Assembly (NCBI RefSeq): GCF_022376445.1
Contig: NW_025955078.1
Coordinates: 61,899 to 125,898, forward strand
Direction: 5' to 3'
Source of the DNA: Fomitopsis serialis
Taxonomy: Eukaryota; Basidiomycota; Agaricomycetes; Polyporales; Fomitopsidaceae
Length of the DNA: 64,000 nucleotides
The position numbers and the translations under genes were made by a program. Below are positions 22,991-34,034 of this stretch, piece after piece (the first letter of the stretch is position 1; each line of letters begins with the position of its first letter). Under the pieces are notes generated by a model, which did not search any database, was not told where the DNA came from, and was given only the letters and a program-made list of their open reading frames with translations.

Positions 22991-25900
22991 CGTTCCTCGT
23001 TGACGGACGGATCCCGGAGGGTGCTTTGCGGGATGGGCAGGAGCCGGGCGTGACTTCGCGGTGAGTTGACTCGGATTCGTCTACCACGCAGCCCGCAAGC
23101 TGACGGCGCAAGGACATGTCCTGCATCTCTCAGGTGGACGACCGACGCAGTGTTGGGCAGGGCGATGCGAATGGGACGGGCTGCCGCGTCGTACGAGAGG
23201 TGCGGGCAATCTTTCTCCATGTCGCACGGCAGTTGCTCGTCGCGTCCAGTCCGCGAAGCAAGTCTTCGCTTCCGAGTCGTTCATGCGGCCGATCACTGGC
23301 GGTACGTCTCGCCGACCGGCCTCTTCCCTCCTCGAGCGAGACACGTCCGTCGGCGAATCGCCCTCAGCCCGCTCGTCAACGAGACCGTCCCCCGCGCCAT
23401 GGGGGATGTACGAGGTGAGTGCCGTCGCGGTGCTTCTGGCGCTGATGTTCTGTCGCTTAGTGAACTGGAGGGTGTAGTGGGATGGCTCGGGGAGGATGCC
23501 AGGCAGGAGTTATGGTGTAGGAGGATGCCAAGCGCAGACGCAGAGAACGGCGCTGTGCAAATGCGAAACTACGGTGGTGGGAACGCGTCGCGCGGCGACG
23601 GACGTACGTCGACGCCGGCACAGTGTCTGCCTGCACGATCTGTCCACCGGTGCGATCCCCGCTGCGCAGACGACGGTTGCCGTGACGGACGACCGGCGTG
23701 TCGTGCGTGCTGCTCGAAGTAGGTACGGTGACCGTGTATGTAGTCTCGAGGAATAGATATATTTGAGCTATTCTACATGGCGGACGTGGACTGCAAGCGA
23801 TGGTCAGAACCGTCGCAGCCTCTGCCTGAGAGATCTCGAGTCCAGACCGCGAAATGAAACATGACGAGAACCAGAGAAGTAGTATGTACACTGCACAGCG
23901 AATCCCGCAATGGTCATACCTTCGATACTGCCACGATCCATCCATCTCCCTCCCGCATAGCCTGTACGCTTCTTGTCAAGCCATTGGGCTCGTGCTGCGA
24001 GTCCCACGTCTGCAGACATTCGAGTGTCAGCGGGCCCAGACGAGAGGCCATGCACTCTGAGGTCGACTGAAGGAAAGGAACGACGCACCTGCACGGTGTG
24101 ATCATGGTCCAGACGCATCCTGACCGAGTGATGCACGACATGCCTGCTCAACTGGTCACAGTGCCTTGCGCCGCCAGTGAAGCTTGAAAGCTCGCTTGAC
24201 GTCTACAGAGACAGACCTGTCTCGCAAGGACATGAGGGGTGCGACGTGAAGTCTCTTGCCAGGGGCGCAAGGTACTGGTACTCAGCTCACTGATCGCAAC
24301 TTGTGTCAGGTTGAGGCGGCGAGATGGGCAACTCACAGGATGGGATCCAGAAGCCTGGCTTATGGAGACGAGAAATCGACGTGAGAGGGACGCCAGTCCG
24401 ACATCCGTCGACCGTCGACCGTTGCTCGTTTACTTGTACACCCGATCGCCTTCAATGCGTTCAATGAGCAGATCGGTCCGACGCAGAGCGTGAGCTGGTG
24501 ATGTAGCATGGTGATAGAGCCGTCGAGGATGATAGACTTGAGATACTGAGGCACATGTACGGGCAAAAGGCGACTCGGAGAGCATCGGTGACGGCTCGTG
24601 GTCTATTCAGACAGGTATGGGTTGTCCCTGCGTGTTCTCCGTCCTGTCCTGAATGGAAGTCGAGCAAACGGCAGATCAGGTTGTGCAAGGCAGAACGATG
24701 TAACACACCGTACTGGGGGACAATGACACCGCTACATGAGGATGACAGCCTCGCCGGCCGCTTGGCTCTAAGTTTTGAATTGCACACGATTGTCTCGACT
24801 CACCGTAACTCAAGTATTGTGTAGTACGATAGTAGTCCGTCGCCGTTCAAGATCCCGAACAGTTACAAAGGATCGCTTCGAAGTCTGTCTGCGCGCGTTT
24901 GACCGGGCTGAGGAGTGTCGGTGTCGTCGAATGCGATGAGGCTGTTCAAGGAAGGTATCATGGCGATGCTCAGTGAAAAGTAGCTACGAGATCAATGTAC
25001 TGGCAACGCACGAGAACATCATTGTCGTACGCTGATTCTCTCTCTCGTGAGCATAGTTGCTGTGCTTGCACAAACGCAGCACTCACCTTTCGAGCCGTTT
25101 TATATACACCTCAGCAGCATGATATCCTCTCCGGGATGCATGCTGTCGCACACTGGGATCTTCATGGCTCAATCGCACGACATGACTGCGTCGACTGGTA
25201 TCGGATTCCCCCGGCAAACATGGTGCGAGTCGATGGTTAGACCTGGATAAGGATGGAACTGAGTCCGAGACCTTGATTCACGGACGCAGGAGAGCTGCTA
25301 GGTGACGAGGCAAGTAGGTGTGCGTGGGCGAGTCTTCCGCATTCACAGCTACGCGGCTGCGTCGTCGTCGCCCAATGTGCGAACTGGGCGTCGGGACTGT
25401 ACAGCGCGGTCTTGTAGATCCGAGACTCACCGTTCCTTCCGGCCTACTTAGCGTGTGATCCAGCGAGATACCTGGGCAAAAGGCTCAGTCGGACCTTGTA
25501 CTACATAGCAGTGATTCACTCGTGGATGTTCCACGACCCGGGCATGACATTGGATGCCCTCCGACAACGTAGAGTAGTCGGCTTTTCGCCGATGAGTCTG
25601 ACTCACGAGTCCCCCTCACGCACCGGCCCATTCGTCGTCGATCGAGGGATCTGCAGGAAACACAGATCGAACAACAGACCGTACGAGGTCGGCGCGCAGA
25701 ATCTGAGATTCGTCCGCAGAAAGCAGACATTCGATGCTAACATTCAGGGTCCAGGGCGGTCAAACATTCTACGGTCCCGAGAGCAGTGATGCATCTTCCA
25801 TGACTGCACCCGCCCGCTCTGACCGTTCGCAGGTAAGCAGGGGTCGACGATCGGCATCGCCAAACAGACAAATTCCTAACGCTCACCATCAAGCGGCGCT

Positions 25901-28229
25901 GCTCGAGCCGGTAGTGAAGAAACCGTACGGAGAGAGTATGAGACAACCCCGTTAAACGTACAGCGTAAACACCCGGTCGGGGATTGAAGCCATGCTTCGT
26001 CCCGAGAGCGGATGCGAATAGCATTCTCGGCGAAACAGGCCTAGCCTGTCCGAGTGAGCATCAGCTCCCCAGACGTCGAGCATCGTGACCTGTCTGCACA
26101 TGCACCAGGCCAGCGGTAGTGGGATTGCGCATGGGCCTTCTGTGTGCGATCAACAGTGGCTCACGAGCCAAGAATCACGAAATCTCGAGGTGAGTCGAAG
26201 ACAGAATGAATATGCTGACGGCCTCATTCACACCTCGTCTCGACTCTTTCAAACTGTATCGGAGTCCGGACCAGTTGTGAATCGCACGATCCCCGTCGCG
26301 ATCGACACGAGGTTGAGAATCGGAAGTGCCTGGTCTGTATCTTCTGTGCTCTCTGACCGTTGACGCGGTTGATGCGTTGACAGGAAGCAGAAATGAGCGG
26401 CCGAGATGCGGCTACGAGGACACACCGCGATGCTCCGCGATGTCTACTGCGCATTGAGCAACGCAGGACTCTCTGCGTCGAGCAGCTCGGAATTCAGACA
26501 TGTGTTTGCACGATATATGTCCCCGTTACACGCAGGGCACAATGAATCTGCCCGCGGGGATAGGAATTGCTATTACAACAGAAAGGACATACCTGCAAGT
26601 GCCGTACGTCGCATTTCGCGTGCCTGTATGCTCCACGCTGCGGTACCGAGATTGCAAGCGGACCTTCGATGTGCGCGGACTTTCCTTTTGAAATCATCAG
26701 CAGCTCGTCGGCCAGCGAATGACAGAATCTCAGCTTGAACCCCGGTCGGAGTGAGGAGTCTCGTCTCGACTCTTTCGTTTTTGGCAAGCAGCGAGTAAAC
26801 AACCGAGACAGTCGCGGGAAGCGAGCGTGGAAGTACCTGAGATTGAGCCCTACAGATGGCATCGGCCATCATGGCAAGTATACCATCGGGTCCGAGGTAA
26901 TTGTAATGGCCCGTGAGACGGTGGCACTCGCTCAGCGAATCCGCCAGCGGTCCAGCAGCTATATCGACTTGTACATCCTTCCCAGTATTTGGGGCGGGTA
27001 CTCACATCGATGTCACAGCAGACTTGGGGGCGGGAGGCGGTGGGATACCCGCTGGCCGCACTCGAGATCGCACGACGACGAAGTGCTCAGGGTCCCCCGA
27101 TCGACGTGCAGAATGTGTAACACCATGTATACGGTGCAACCGAGTATTCGACGCACACGCACCATTCCGGGACGCACAAACACTGATTTCCCCTCGACAA
27201 CCCTCGCCCTTGCCAGGAGAGCGTCGGAATCTGCATTGCGACCACACGGCCGGTACCGTGAGTCCTCCTTCTGACCTCTCGGGGTCGTATGCGTGGCGTG
27301 TGTCGAGAGGAAGCGTGCGCCTTCATAGGTGTGACAGGTGCATAGACTCACCGGGTTTATGACCACGATCAGTGCCCCTGCACTATGCGCTCCCCGGTCA
27401 ACGAGCCATTCGATCGCAGCTAGTTTGACAGGATCTGTCGAGTTCAGAGGAAACGAGAGCGTGCGACGTAGAGCACGGGGAGTGTCTGTGAAGACCCGAG
27501 TCGGAAGCCCCGACTTCCAACTGCGCGCATACAGCCTGGCTGTCACAAAATGCGTAGAGCAGTAAGCACTTTAGCATACTAGTATCACGCGGTGCAGCGC
27601 AGGAACCGGGATGGAGAGCCAGCGAGCAGGAGAAGTTGGACGGCCCATTTGGAGTCCTCGTTGAACATCGCCGGCCTACAGAGTAAGTACTGTCCTTCGA
27701 GAACGCGGTAGGGGTTGTAGCCGGCTTGTCTAACCAGAGTAACGAGCCTAAGTTGATTGAAGTGCATAGTACAGATCCTGGAAGCATGGGTTGGAAGGTA
27801 GATCGAGCGCGAGTAAATGGATGAACGGGACAGAGCGTGATTGTGGCTGAAGGCAATTCGCGTGACGCGCGATCGGACTTCGACGTCAGGCTTCCTCTCT
27901 TACTGTCTGCGAAGCTGGCCCAGAACATGTGCGATCCTCTCTGGCACTCTTCGTCCACCATCCACTTCCTTCTCATGTCTTCATTCGACGAATGATACAT
28001 CCTTCCCAATGTGTAATGATTCGTACTTGACTGCCAACATTCGACTCCGCTGTGTATGTCGACCCTGACCTGCAGTACCGTGAACAGCACCGGTCAGGTG
28101 CAAGGGAAACATGCGTGAGTCTCTCTCAATCCCAATTTGTTGACGCTCTAGGACACGACAAGCGAAGCATACGACAAGACAGTATTGTGCGCGAACCTAC
28201 TACGTACCATGACCGTCTGGAACACCTCT

Positions 28230-28700
28230 CCTCCTCGACTGCCGAGAAACCTGCCGTGGAACACGTCTTCAGCAAGATCGAGGACGACCTCCAGGAACGC
28301 GGGCTTACCTGCTCCCAGCGCCGTGCATTCCGACGATGACGACGACGGCTGCTCGACACCGCGCTAGTGGACCCTGTGCCGAGTGACACGTTCACTGTAT
28401 GCGGTCAATGTATGGTTAGTACTCTGACGACTCCTCGCCGCGGGGAGAAGTACAACTCACCAACACGCATTAATTCCCGCATCGCTTGTCTCTATATACC
28501 CGCAATGCTCTTCGGCTTAGTAGCAACGGCCAAGTTGCCGTCACCTTCCCTGGCGATGTCCGCGGAAGCGAACATAGCGTCACATCTGGCATGGACGTCA
28601 GCCACGTATGTCCGAACTTCGTTACGCCACAATGTTGCCACAATGTGCAAATTGCACCACTCGCTCGGGTATGTGATCTGCGAACATTTCCTGGGCGTAA
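28230..28700. repeat. Diverged internal duplication, segment B
   Basis: Partner of the segment at 22500-22990. Its minus strand could encode FASADIAREG...GNLAVA against LASADVAQDA...GDLAAV in segment A. The next putative exon is not frame-conserved: segment B has an in-frame stop where segment A stays open. At least one of the two is therefore decayed, or neither is coding. Confidence 0.55.
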
Positions 28701-30662
28701 GAGGGCGTAAGGAGTAGGGATCGTGTACCGTCATCTCGGACGCGGCTGCTACTCCTGGCATCCAGCATACAGGTCAATGCTTTCGACGATCAAATCGCCA
28801 TGTTACGCACGCACACGGATCAGTGAAGCACCCCAATTGGGAATACTGTCCCCTCCATGTCTTCAGGAATACAATACTGCGGCTTACTCGCTTCCGGCCT
28901 ATGCGGAGCCTCCAATTTGGGTGCACCTGCTTCCAGATGTGCTCCTTCCGAGCAGCCTATGTTTTGTGATGTCGATCCAACCCGCTGTCGACGTGATTTC
29001 AGCACGCGTCTGGCTAAAATAGCCATCAATTCCGGACCAATTGTCCAGAATTTCTCAGTGATTGCTCGGGATTGTCATCAATTCGATGAGGCGGCAATGA
29101 GCAAGACGAGTGATGTCTCGTCGGGAATGCGACAGCAGGGCCGAGAACTCTGCGAAGCTGACCACCAATTCAATGATCATGCTTGTGCAAATGACCAGTG
29201 GCACTTCGGTGAACAACTGGTACACCTTGTGTACTACTGTAGGTGGAGATCAAGCACATAGTGTTGCAAAGAATGAATACATCTCAGCTCTACTACCCTC
29301 GACGTGCATACGAGGCTAACATCAAGGCTCGAGTGCACCAAATCGTCTCCGCCCACATCAAGATGGTGTACCTGAGCCATGCTCAAGATCTATGAACAAC
29401 AGCATTCAACACAGGGGGCATATGTACTCGTATCCCTCTGCATTTGAGCGTGAACATCGAGACAAGGAGAACAGATCTAAATCTGGCAAGGCCGACAAGA
29501 AGATCAAGTAAAATTGTGTACGGAGGGGATTGCCGTATTGGGGTGGCTACCGTCCTATGTCCTGCTTCCACGAACTGAGTTGATCGGCTCAACCGTGATC
29601 TGTGACAGAGTAACAGTGAGTAATCTATTCATTCAATCTGTGACTGACAAGAACTCGATGGGCTTACTGTGGCACGAGTACCTGCCCATCAAATTCTGAG
29701 ACTGTTATGGAAGGTCAGCTATATCGGGCAAGCACCATTCACCGACAACAAGGGTGGCGAATTCGGCTCGGTAGGTAGGCAACTGAGAGGATGTCAGCAC
29801 GAGATCGATGACAGTACATACTATGAACTCAAAGTGATCAGTATCCTCAAACCATTTCAGCCTCTGAGTCACAGATTGAGACTATTCCCTGAATATTCTC
29901 AGTTGGAATTCATACAGTGAGCCTGACGAGAGTTCAGTACTGACTGTGAGCACACGAGAGGAATGACATTTCATTTCAGAGGAAGCCCGCCGGCCGAGGA
30001 ATGATTAGCTGATAGGACAGAATTTCGCATCCGAGGAGATGCTCCGAGTCAGTGGCACTGATATGCAATTGTGGCACAGTTAAGGCGAGCATCACGGTGA
30101 GTGGATTTTGTGCACATTACTGACATTCCACACGTGATTTGGGCATCAAGTATGTAGGAGCCGAGCAAGGCTGACTGAACTTCAAGTTATCAGTTAAAGG
30201 CCAGTAGGAGAGCGGACGTACCACTCCCGGCCCCCACTATGCTTCTCCTCTCACTCGCATGTGTCGATCACCCAGTACGTGTATGCATCAACTGTCTTCA
30301 CCCGGCGTTCACTCACCACGGACACTCTCAGATCATCCTGATAATCTCCAGTGGCGGCCCCGGCGCAAGCTTCATCCAACAACTCAATCATACATATGGT
30401 CAGTATATCCCTCCCTTGTTATCGTGGTTGTACTTGTACTCACTGTTCTCGTTATTCCAGACAGTTGCCGAGTGAACGGTTACGTCGGGAGCAATCGCAG
30501 TGCGTAAGTGCGGGCACGAAATGCGCTGACTGTGAGTACCTTCCCGATATAGCAGTGGTCCACTAGATCAGGCGCTCATTGTCTCGTAGACACACCGGGT
30601 TGGTCGTGCCTCACGCTGCGCTGGCCTCACACGCGTCGGGAATCCAAGTCGACTTGGAGCTG

Positions 30663-32080
30663 GACGTATGTATGGTACGACGTCCGGCGAACACATTCCC
30701 AGTCAGATACTGTCTTACCCGGTCTGTCATTCCGCGGGATGGCAATGTATATACAGAACGCCGTCCGCCGAGCGATGTACCACGCCCACCATGCGGAAGG
30801 TCCGTAGTGAATCTCAATGATCTACGGCAATGCGCTGACGTAGTATGCTGTCCAGTATAGAACGCGCGAGGGCTCTTCTGTTCCAGTCCAGGCTTCTGTC
30901 CACGTCAACCGATCCAGGCTCCGGTCGCTGCGATGTATATGTGTATTGACTTTCGGCGATTGACATCTCAGGCCAAGGACAAGGTGCGACATCGACCAAG
31001 GTCTTGCGGTGCTCGGAACTACAATATATATATGGATCGACGTCCGGCGAGCGATGTCTTGGTGCGTCTACACTTGTGCCTCGTCCATACTATGGCTGAT
31101 GTGATGTGTATGACAGGCTGGATGTCGTGTCCGTGTCCGCGCTCACGCAGCGCGCGAGCCACGAGCGTTTCCGTAGGCTCTTTGGGTGGGTTGAGTGTGT
31201 CAGACTCGCCGTGAACGTCGATGTATATACAGATCGACGTCCGGCGAGCGACGTCTGAGGCCAGGTGCGAGGTGCGTTGTCGTTCCGACATTGGTGTCCG
31301 TGTCGTTGACGTGACCTTCACAACAGGTCGGTGTCTACCGAGTTCGTGAGCAACAAGTCCTTCGTACCTTCAAGGACATTGAGCTCAAGGGCAATGAACA
31401 GTAGGTATAGGTACTCACCACTGCGCCTCGTGAAGGCCGGAACAGCAAAGTATGTATGCATCGACGTCCGGCGATCAACGTCTCGGGGCATGTACGGGGT
31501 GCATCGTCGATTAACCCTCGATGCTGACTTTGTGGTGCCCGGAACGGCGATGTATGTACATATTGACGTCCGACGAGCGACATCACGGGCTGTGCGCGAG
31601 GTATGTTGCCCATCACACACCGACACTACATCACTAACCCGACTCGGACGTGTCGTGTCGCCGCTGACATGCGCGTGCAGGATCGGGCCACACGGCGCAC
31701 GAGCGCTGCCCTCCGTCGCTGCGAATGTCCACCGAGTTGTCGGCTCGTCGTGAACGTTGATGTATGTACAGATCGCCGTCCGACAAGCGGGCGATCGTGA
31801 GCGGTGAGCAGTCAGTCTTTTTCTCCTGGTTGGCCGACACTGACTTGGCGAGTATCCTAGGACGACTTTGCGCGACGGCAGTGTCCCGCGTCAGGTCGGG
31901 TGTAGCACTCAAGACGCGACAGCGGGCATCCGTCTACCGTTTACTGTTCGCGTCCCGCAGGCGGACGAGTTTGCGTTGTCTGGTGAGTTGCCTGCCGTGC
32001 ATTTTTGCGTCAAGTGAATGGACATTGAACTCGTCGTGAACGGCGATGTGTGTATAGATCAGCGTCAGGCGACTTACTTC
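30663..32080. repeat. Cluster of about nine degenerate 45-base repeats (unit 1)
   Basis: Similar blocks start near 30663, 30741, 30928, 31017, 31211, 31439, 31541, 31751 and 32037. Each has the layout GATGTATATACAGAT followed by CGACGTCCGGCGAGCGA and a second GACGTC-like word. They are 80-290 bases apart, in one orientation, and diverged from each other. The same cluster recurs at about 50187-51604 in unit 2. A weaker tenth block lies near 32290. The core holds two copies of the palindrome GACGTC flanking CGGCGAGC. No such repeat was seen in the single-copy genes. Confidence 0.75.
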
Positions 32081-32299
32081 GAATGGTAAGCCCGAGCCAA
32101 GACACGTCGGCGAAGGCCCATCGCTCGCAACGGCCATCAGACTGCGTAGAGTCACAGGCCGCCGACTGGTACGTGCGATGTGCCTCGCAGTCGCTGAGTT
32201 GGTGAGTCCCTCATCGCGCATTGGCATGCGGCGTTTGCTGACAAATCGAGCAGACCGGGTCCGTGCGTCGCGACTACTTCGGGGTTTGACTGTATGTAT

Positions 32300-32799
32300 G
32301 TACACGCGGGCGACGAGGGACACATAGGGGGAGGGCTACGCGTTGCAGCGCGCGAGGCGGAGAGAGGGGGCTTCTTTTTTTTGTTGACGAGCATGTACAT
32401 ACCGGGACCCGTTTGCGCGTGGCGTGAAAAAGTTGTGAGACCGGATAACACGCGAGCTCCCTGCGGGGAGGGGAAGCTATGGCCGAAAAATCGACGTTTT
32501 GGACTTGGGAAAACCGTCGTCTTTTTGCCCTCCAGCCAATCGCAGGCCCCGCACGTAAAACACCCACGCCCGCCGTGCGACGATCCCCGCCCGCTGCCCA
32601 CGCCGCACTCCCACGCGCTTTTCCCACGAGCGACCGACGTCAGCGCCCCCGATGACGACGATGTGCATCCGTCCGACCACCAGCTCACTCCCCCGTGTCC
32701 GACCGCACTGAGCATGCATGACGCCGCATTGATGGCGGCCTGTCCATTCCGTTTCTCTCTCCTGCTCTCTCCCCGTCCTCCACACTCGCCCTTGTCGCC
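32300..32799 (+). promoter_or_regulatory. Upstream region of BAR copy 2 (distinct from copy 1)
   Basis: This flank, repeated upstream of copy 3 at about 51825-52324, has no counterpart before copy 1 except its last 98 bases. It contains a CCAAT word at 32536-32540 and pyrimidine-rich stretches near the ATG. Copy 2 is therefore expected to be transcribed from a different promoter than copy 1. Confidence 0.5.
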
Positions 32800-34034
32800 A
32801 TGGACCAATGGACGACGCTCCAGGCTGGACTCTCCGGCCTCAACATCGGCCAGTCCGCCAACAAGTTCGCAAAGGGCTTCAACACCACCGTCCAGGCGAC
32901 CAAGGAGCGCATGGGCCAGGTCGCTGCGGACGACATCACCGAGCTCCCGCAAGGTCACCAGCATCTCGCCAGTTCGCGCACACCGATCGCTGATTCCACC
33001 TTGCACCCACAGAGTACAAAGACCTCGAGGCGCGGGTCGACAACCTCCGCCAAATCCACTACGCGCTGCTGAAGTATGTCCGTTCCGCGCGCCGCGCTCC
33101 TTCCACCAACACATGACCTGCCACACAGAGTAACGAAGGTCTACGAGAACGAGACGTACGACTACCCCACCCAGATCCAGGAGAGCATCACCGAGCTCGG
33201 GACGTCCATCGGCCAGGGGCTCACCAACTTCGCCGCCCACAACCTCAAGGGCGTGCCCGTCGCCGCCCCCGCCCCCGTCACGCCCCCCGCCGCACAGCAC
33301 AAGACCCTCCCGCACGCCATCGGCCGCGCCGCCACGACCGCCGCGCAGACGCTCCAGGTGAGCCCCGCGGCCGGCGAGGAGAAGCTCCACACCGCGCTCG
33401 GCGCGTACGCCGGCGCATGGGAGAAGATCGCGGATGCGCGCGTGCAGCAAGACGAGTCGATCCGCGCGCAGTTCCTGCAGCCCTGGCAGACGACGCTCTC
33501 CACGAGTATCGCGGTCGCGATGAAGGCCCGCCAGGCCGTCCGCGGCAGCCGGCTCGAGCTTGACGCCGCGAAGCAGGTGTAAGTGCCCGGTGCTCTCAGG
33601 CGCGCGGGCGAGCGCGAAATTGACGTTAATTGACGTGTGTCCGCTAGGTTGAAGACTACGGGGCCGTCGAGACAAGAGGCTGCTCGGCTCGAAGTCGAGA
33701 ACGCGGAGGATGACCTTGTCCAGAAGACCGAAGTCGCTATCACGCTGATGAAGGCGGTCCTCGACAACGTACGTTGCGCTTACCTCCTCCTACATTTTAT
33801 GCGCCGCTGACCCTCGTGACCAGCCTGAACCACTGAAGGACCTCCACGAGCTCGCCAAGGCACAGCTCATCTACTACGCAACCGCCGCCGAGGCGCTCTC
33901 AACCGTCCAGGGTGAGCTCGAGGAGCTCAGCGTTGCTGCCGAAGGCGAGTACAGGTGCGTGTGTCCTCCGCGTCGCCGCTGCACACGCATGTACTGACTA
34001 TCCGCTGCTCTGCAGGAAGTCGCGCGACCACTGA
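32800..34034 (+). CDS. BAR_2-family (Gvp36-like) membrane-curving protein, copy 2
   Basis: Same six-exon structure as copy 1 shifted by 12819 bases, 311 residues, intact. The only protein difference seen is Thr for Lys at residue 6, plus silent changes in exon 1. One base differs in intron 2 (TATGTCC against TACGTCC just after the donor), at the +3 position of the donor (GTATGT, also a good donor). Its promoter differs from that of copy 1. Confidence 0.87.

Larger units (their letters stand above)
19873..32701. repeat. Tandem 12.8-kb segmental repeat, unit 1
   Basis: First unit of a head-to-tail array. It contains BAR gene copy 1 and about 11.5 kb downstream. The sequence from 20062 on recurs almost base for base from 32881 and again from 52406, with the two transposon insertions removed. 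The BAR start codons of units 1 and 2 are 12819 bases apart, and those of units 2 and 3 are 19525 apart, which is again 12819 after subtracting the 6704-base Plavaka insert plus its 2-base target duplication. Differences I noticed outside the 5' edge are few: one base in BAR intron 2 of unit 2, one missing G in unit 2 near 36310, one extra G near 51858. Confidence 0.95.
21216..32701. other. 11.5 kb of unit 1 without recognisable protein gene
   Basis: No domain, RNA gene or transposase was recognised on either strand. There are many canonical splice words, however. On the minus strand one is an intron-like run at about 28410-28477 with GTGAGT, a perfect TACTAAC branch word and a TACAG acceptor. 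Protein-like open stretches also occur, such as minus 27425-27546 (...VKLAAIEWLVDRGAHSAGA) and minus 26573-26872 (...LLAKNERVETRLLTPTGV). I could not chain them into a gene model, and one pair of internal paralogous segments shows frame-breaking changes. This may be a decayed spliced gene, non-coding transcripts, or an unrecognised fast-evolving gene. The stretch recurs in unit 2 (34035-37686 and 44391-52226) and in part in unit 3 (60158-64000). Confidence 0.4.

Noticed and set aside
21234..23220. Frames of 100-230 codons on both strands in the non-BAR part of the unit
   Set aside because: High GC content alone lengthens frames. They overlap each other in different frames, and one paralogous pair does not keep frame. 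Not listed as genes.
19873..32701. Mating-type locus
   Set aside because: No homeodomain, STE3-like receptor or CaaX pheromone precursor was recognised, and no mitochondrial intermediate peptidase neighbour is present.
21216..32701. Helitron or large cargo transposon as the 12.8-kb unit
   Set aside because: No Rep/helicase, tyrosine recombinase or other transposase is visible, and the unit boundary lies within a BAR exon, as expected for homologous recombination and not for an element end.
32152..33675. Long minus-strand frames (up to 507 codons) across BAR copy 2, and similar ones at copies 1 and 3
   Set aside because: They are antisense shadows of the GC-rich BAR exons; the plus strand has the BAR_2 domain, correct splice sites and closed phases.
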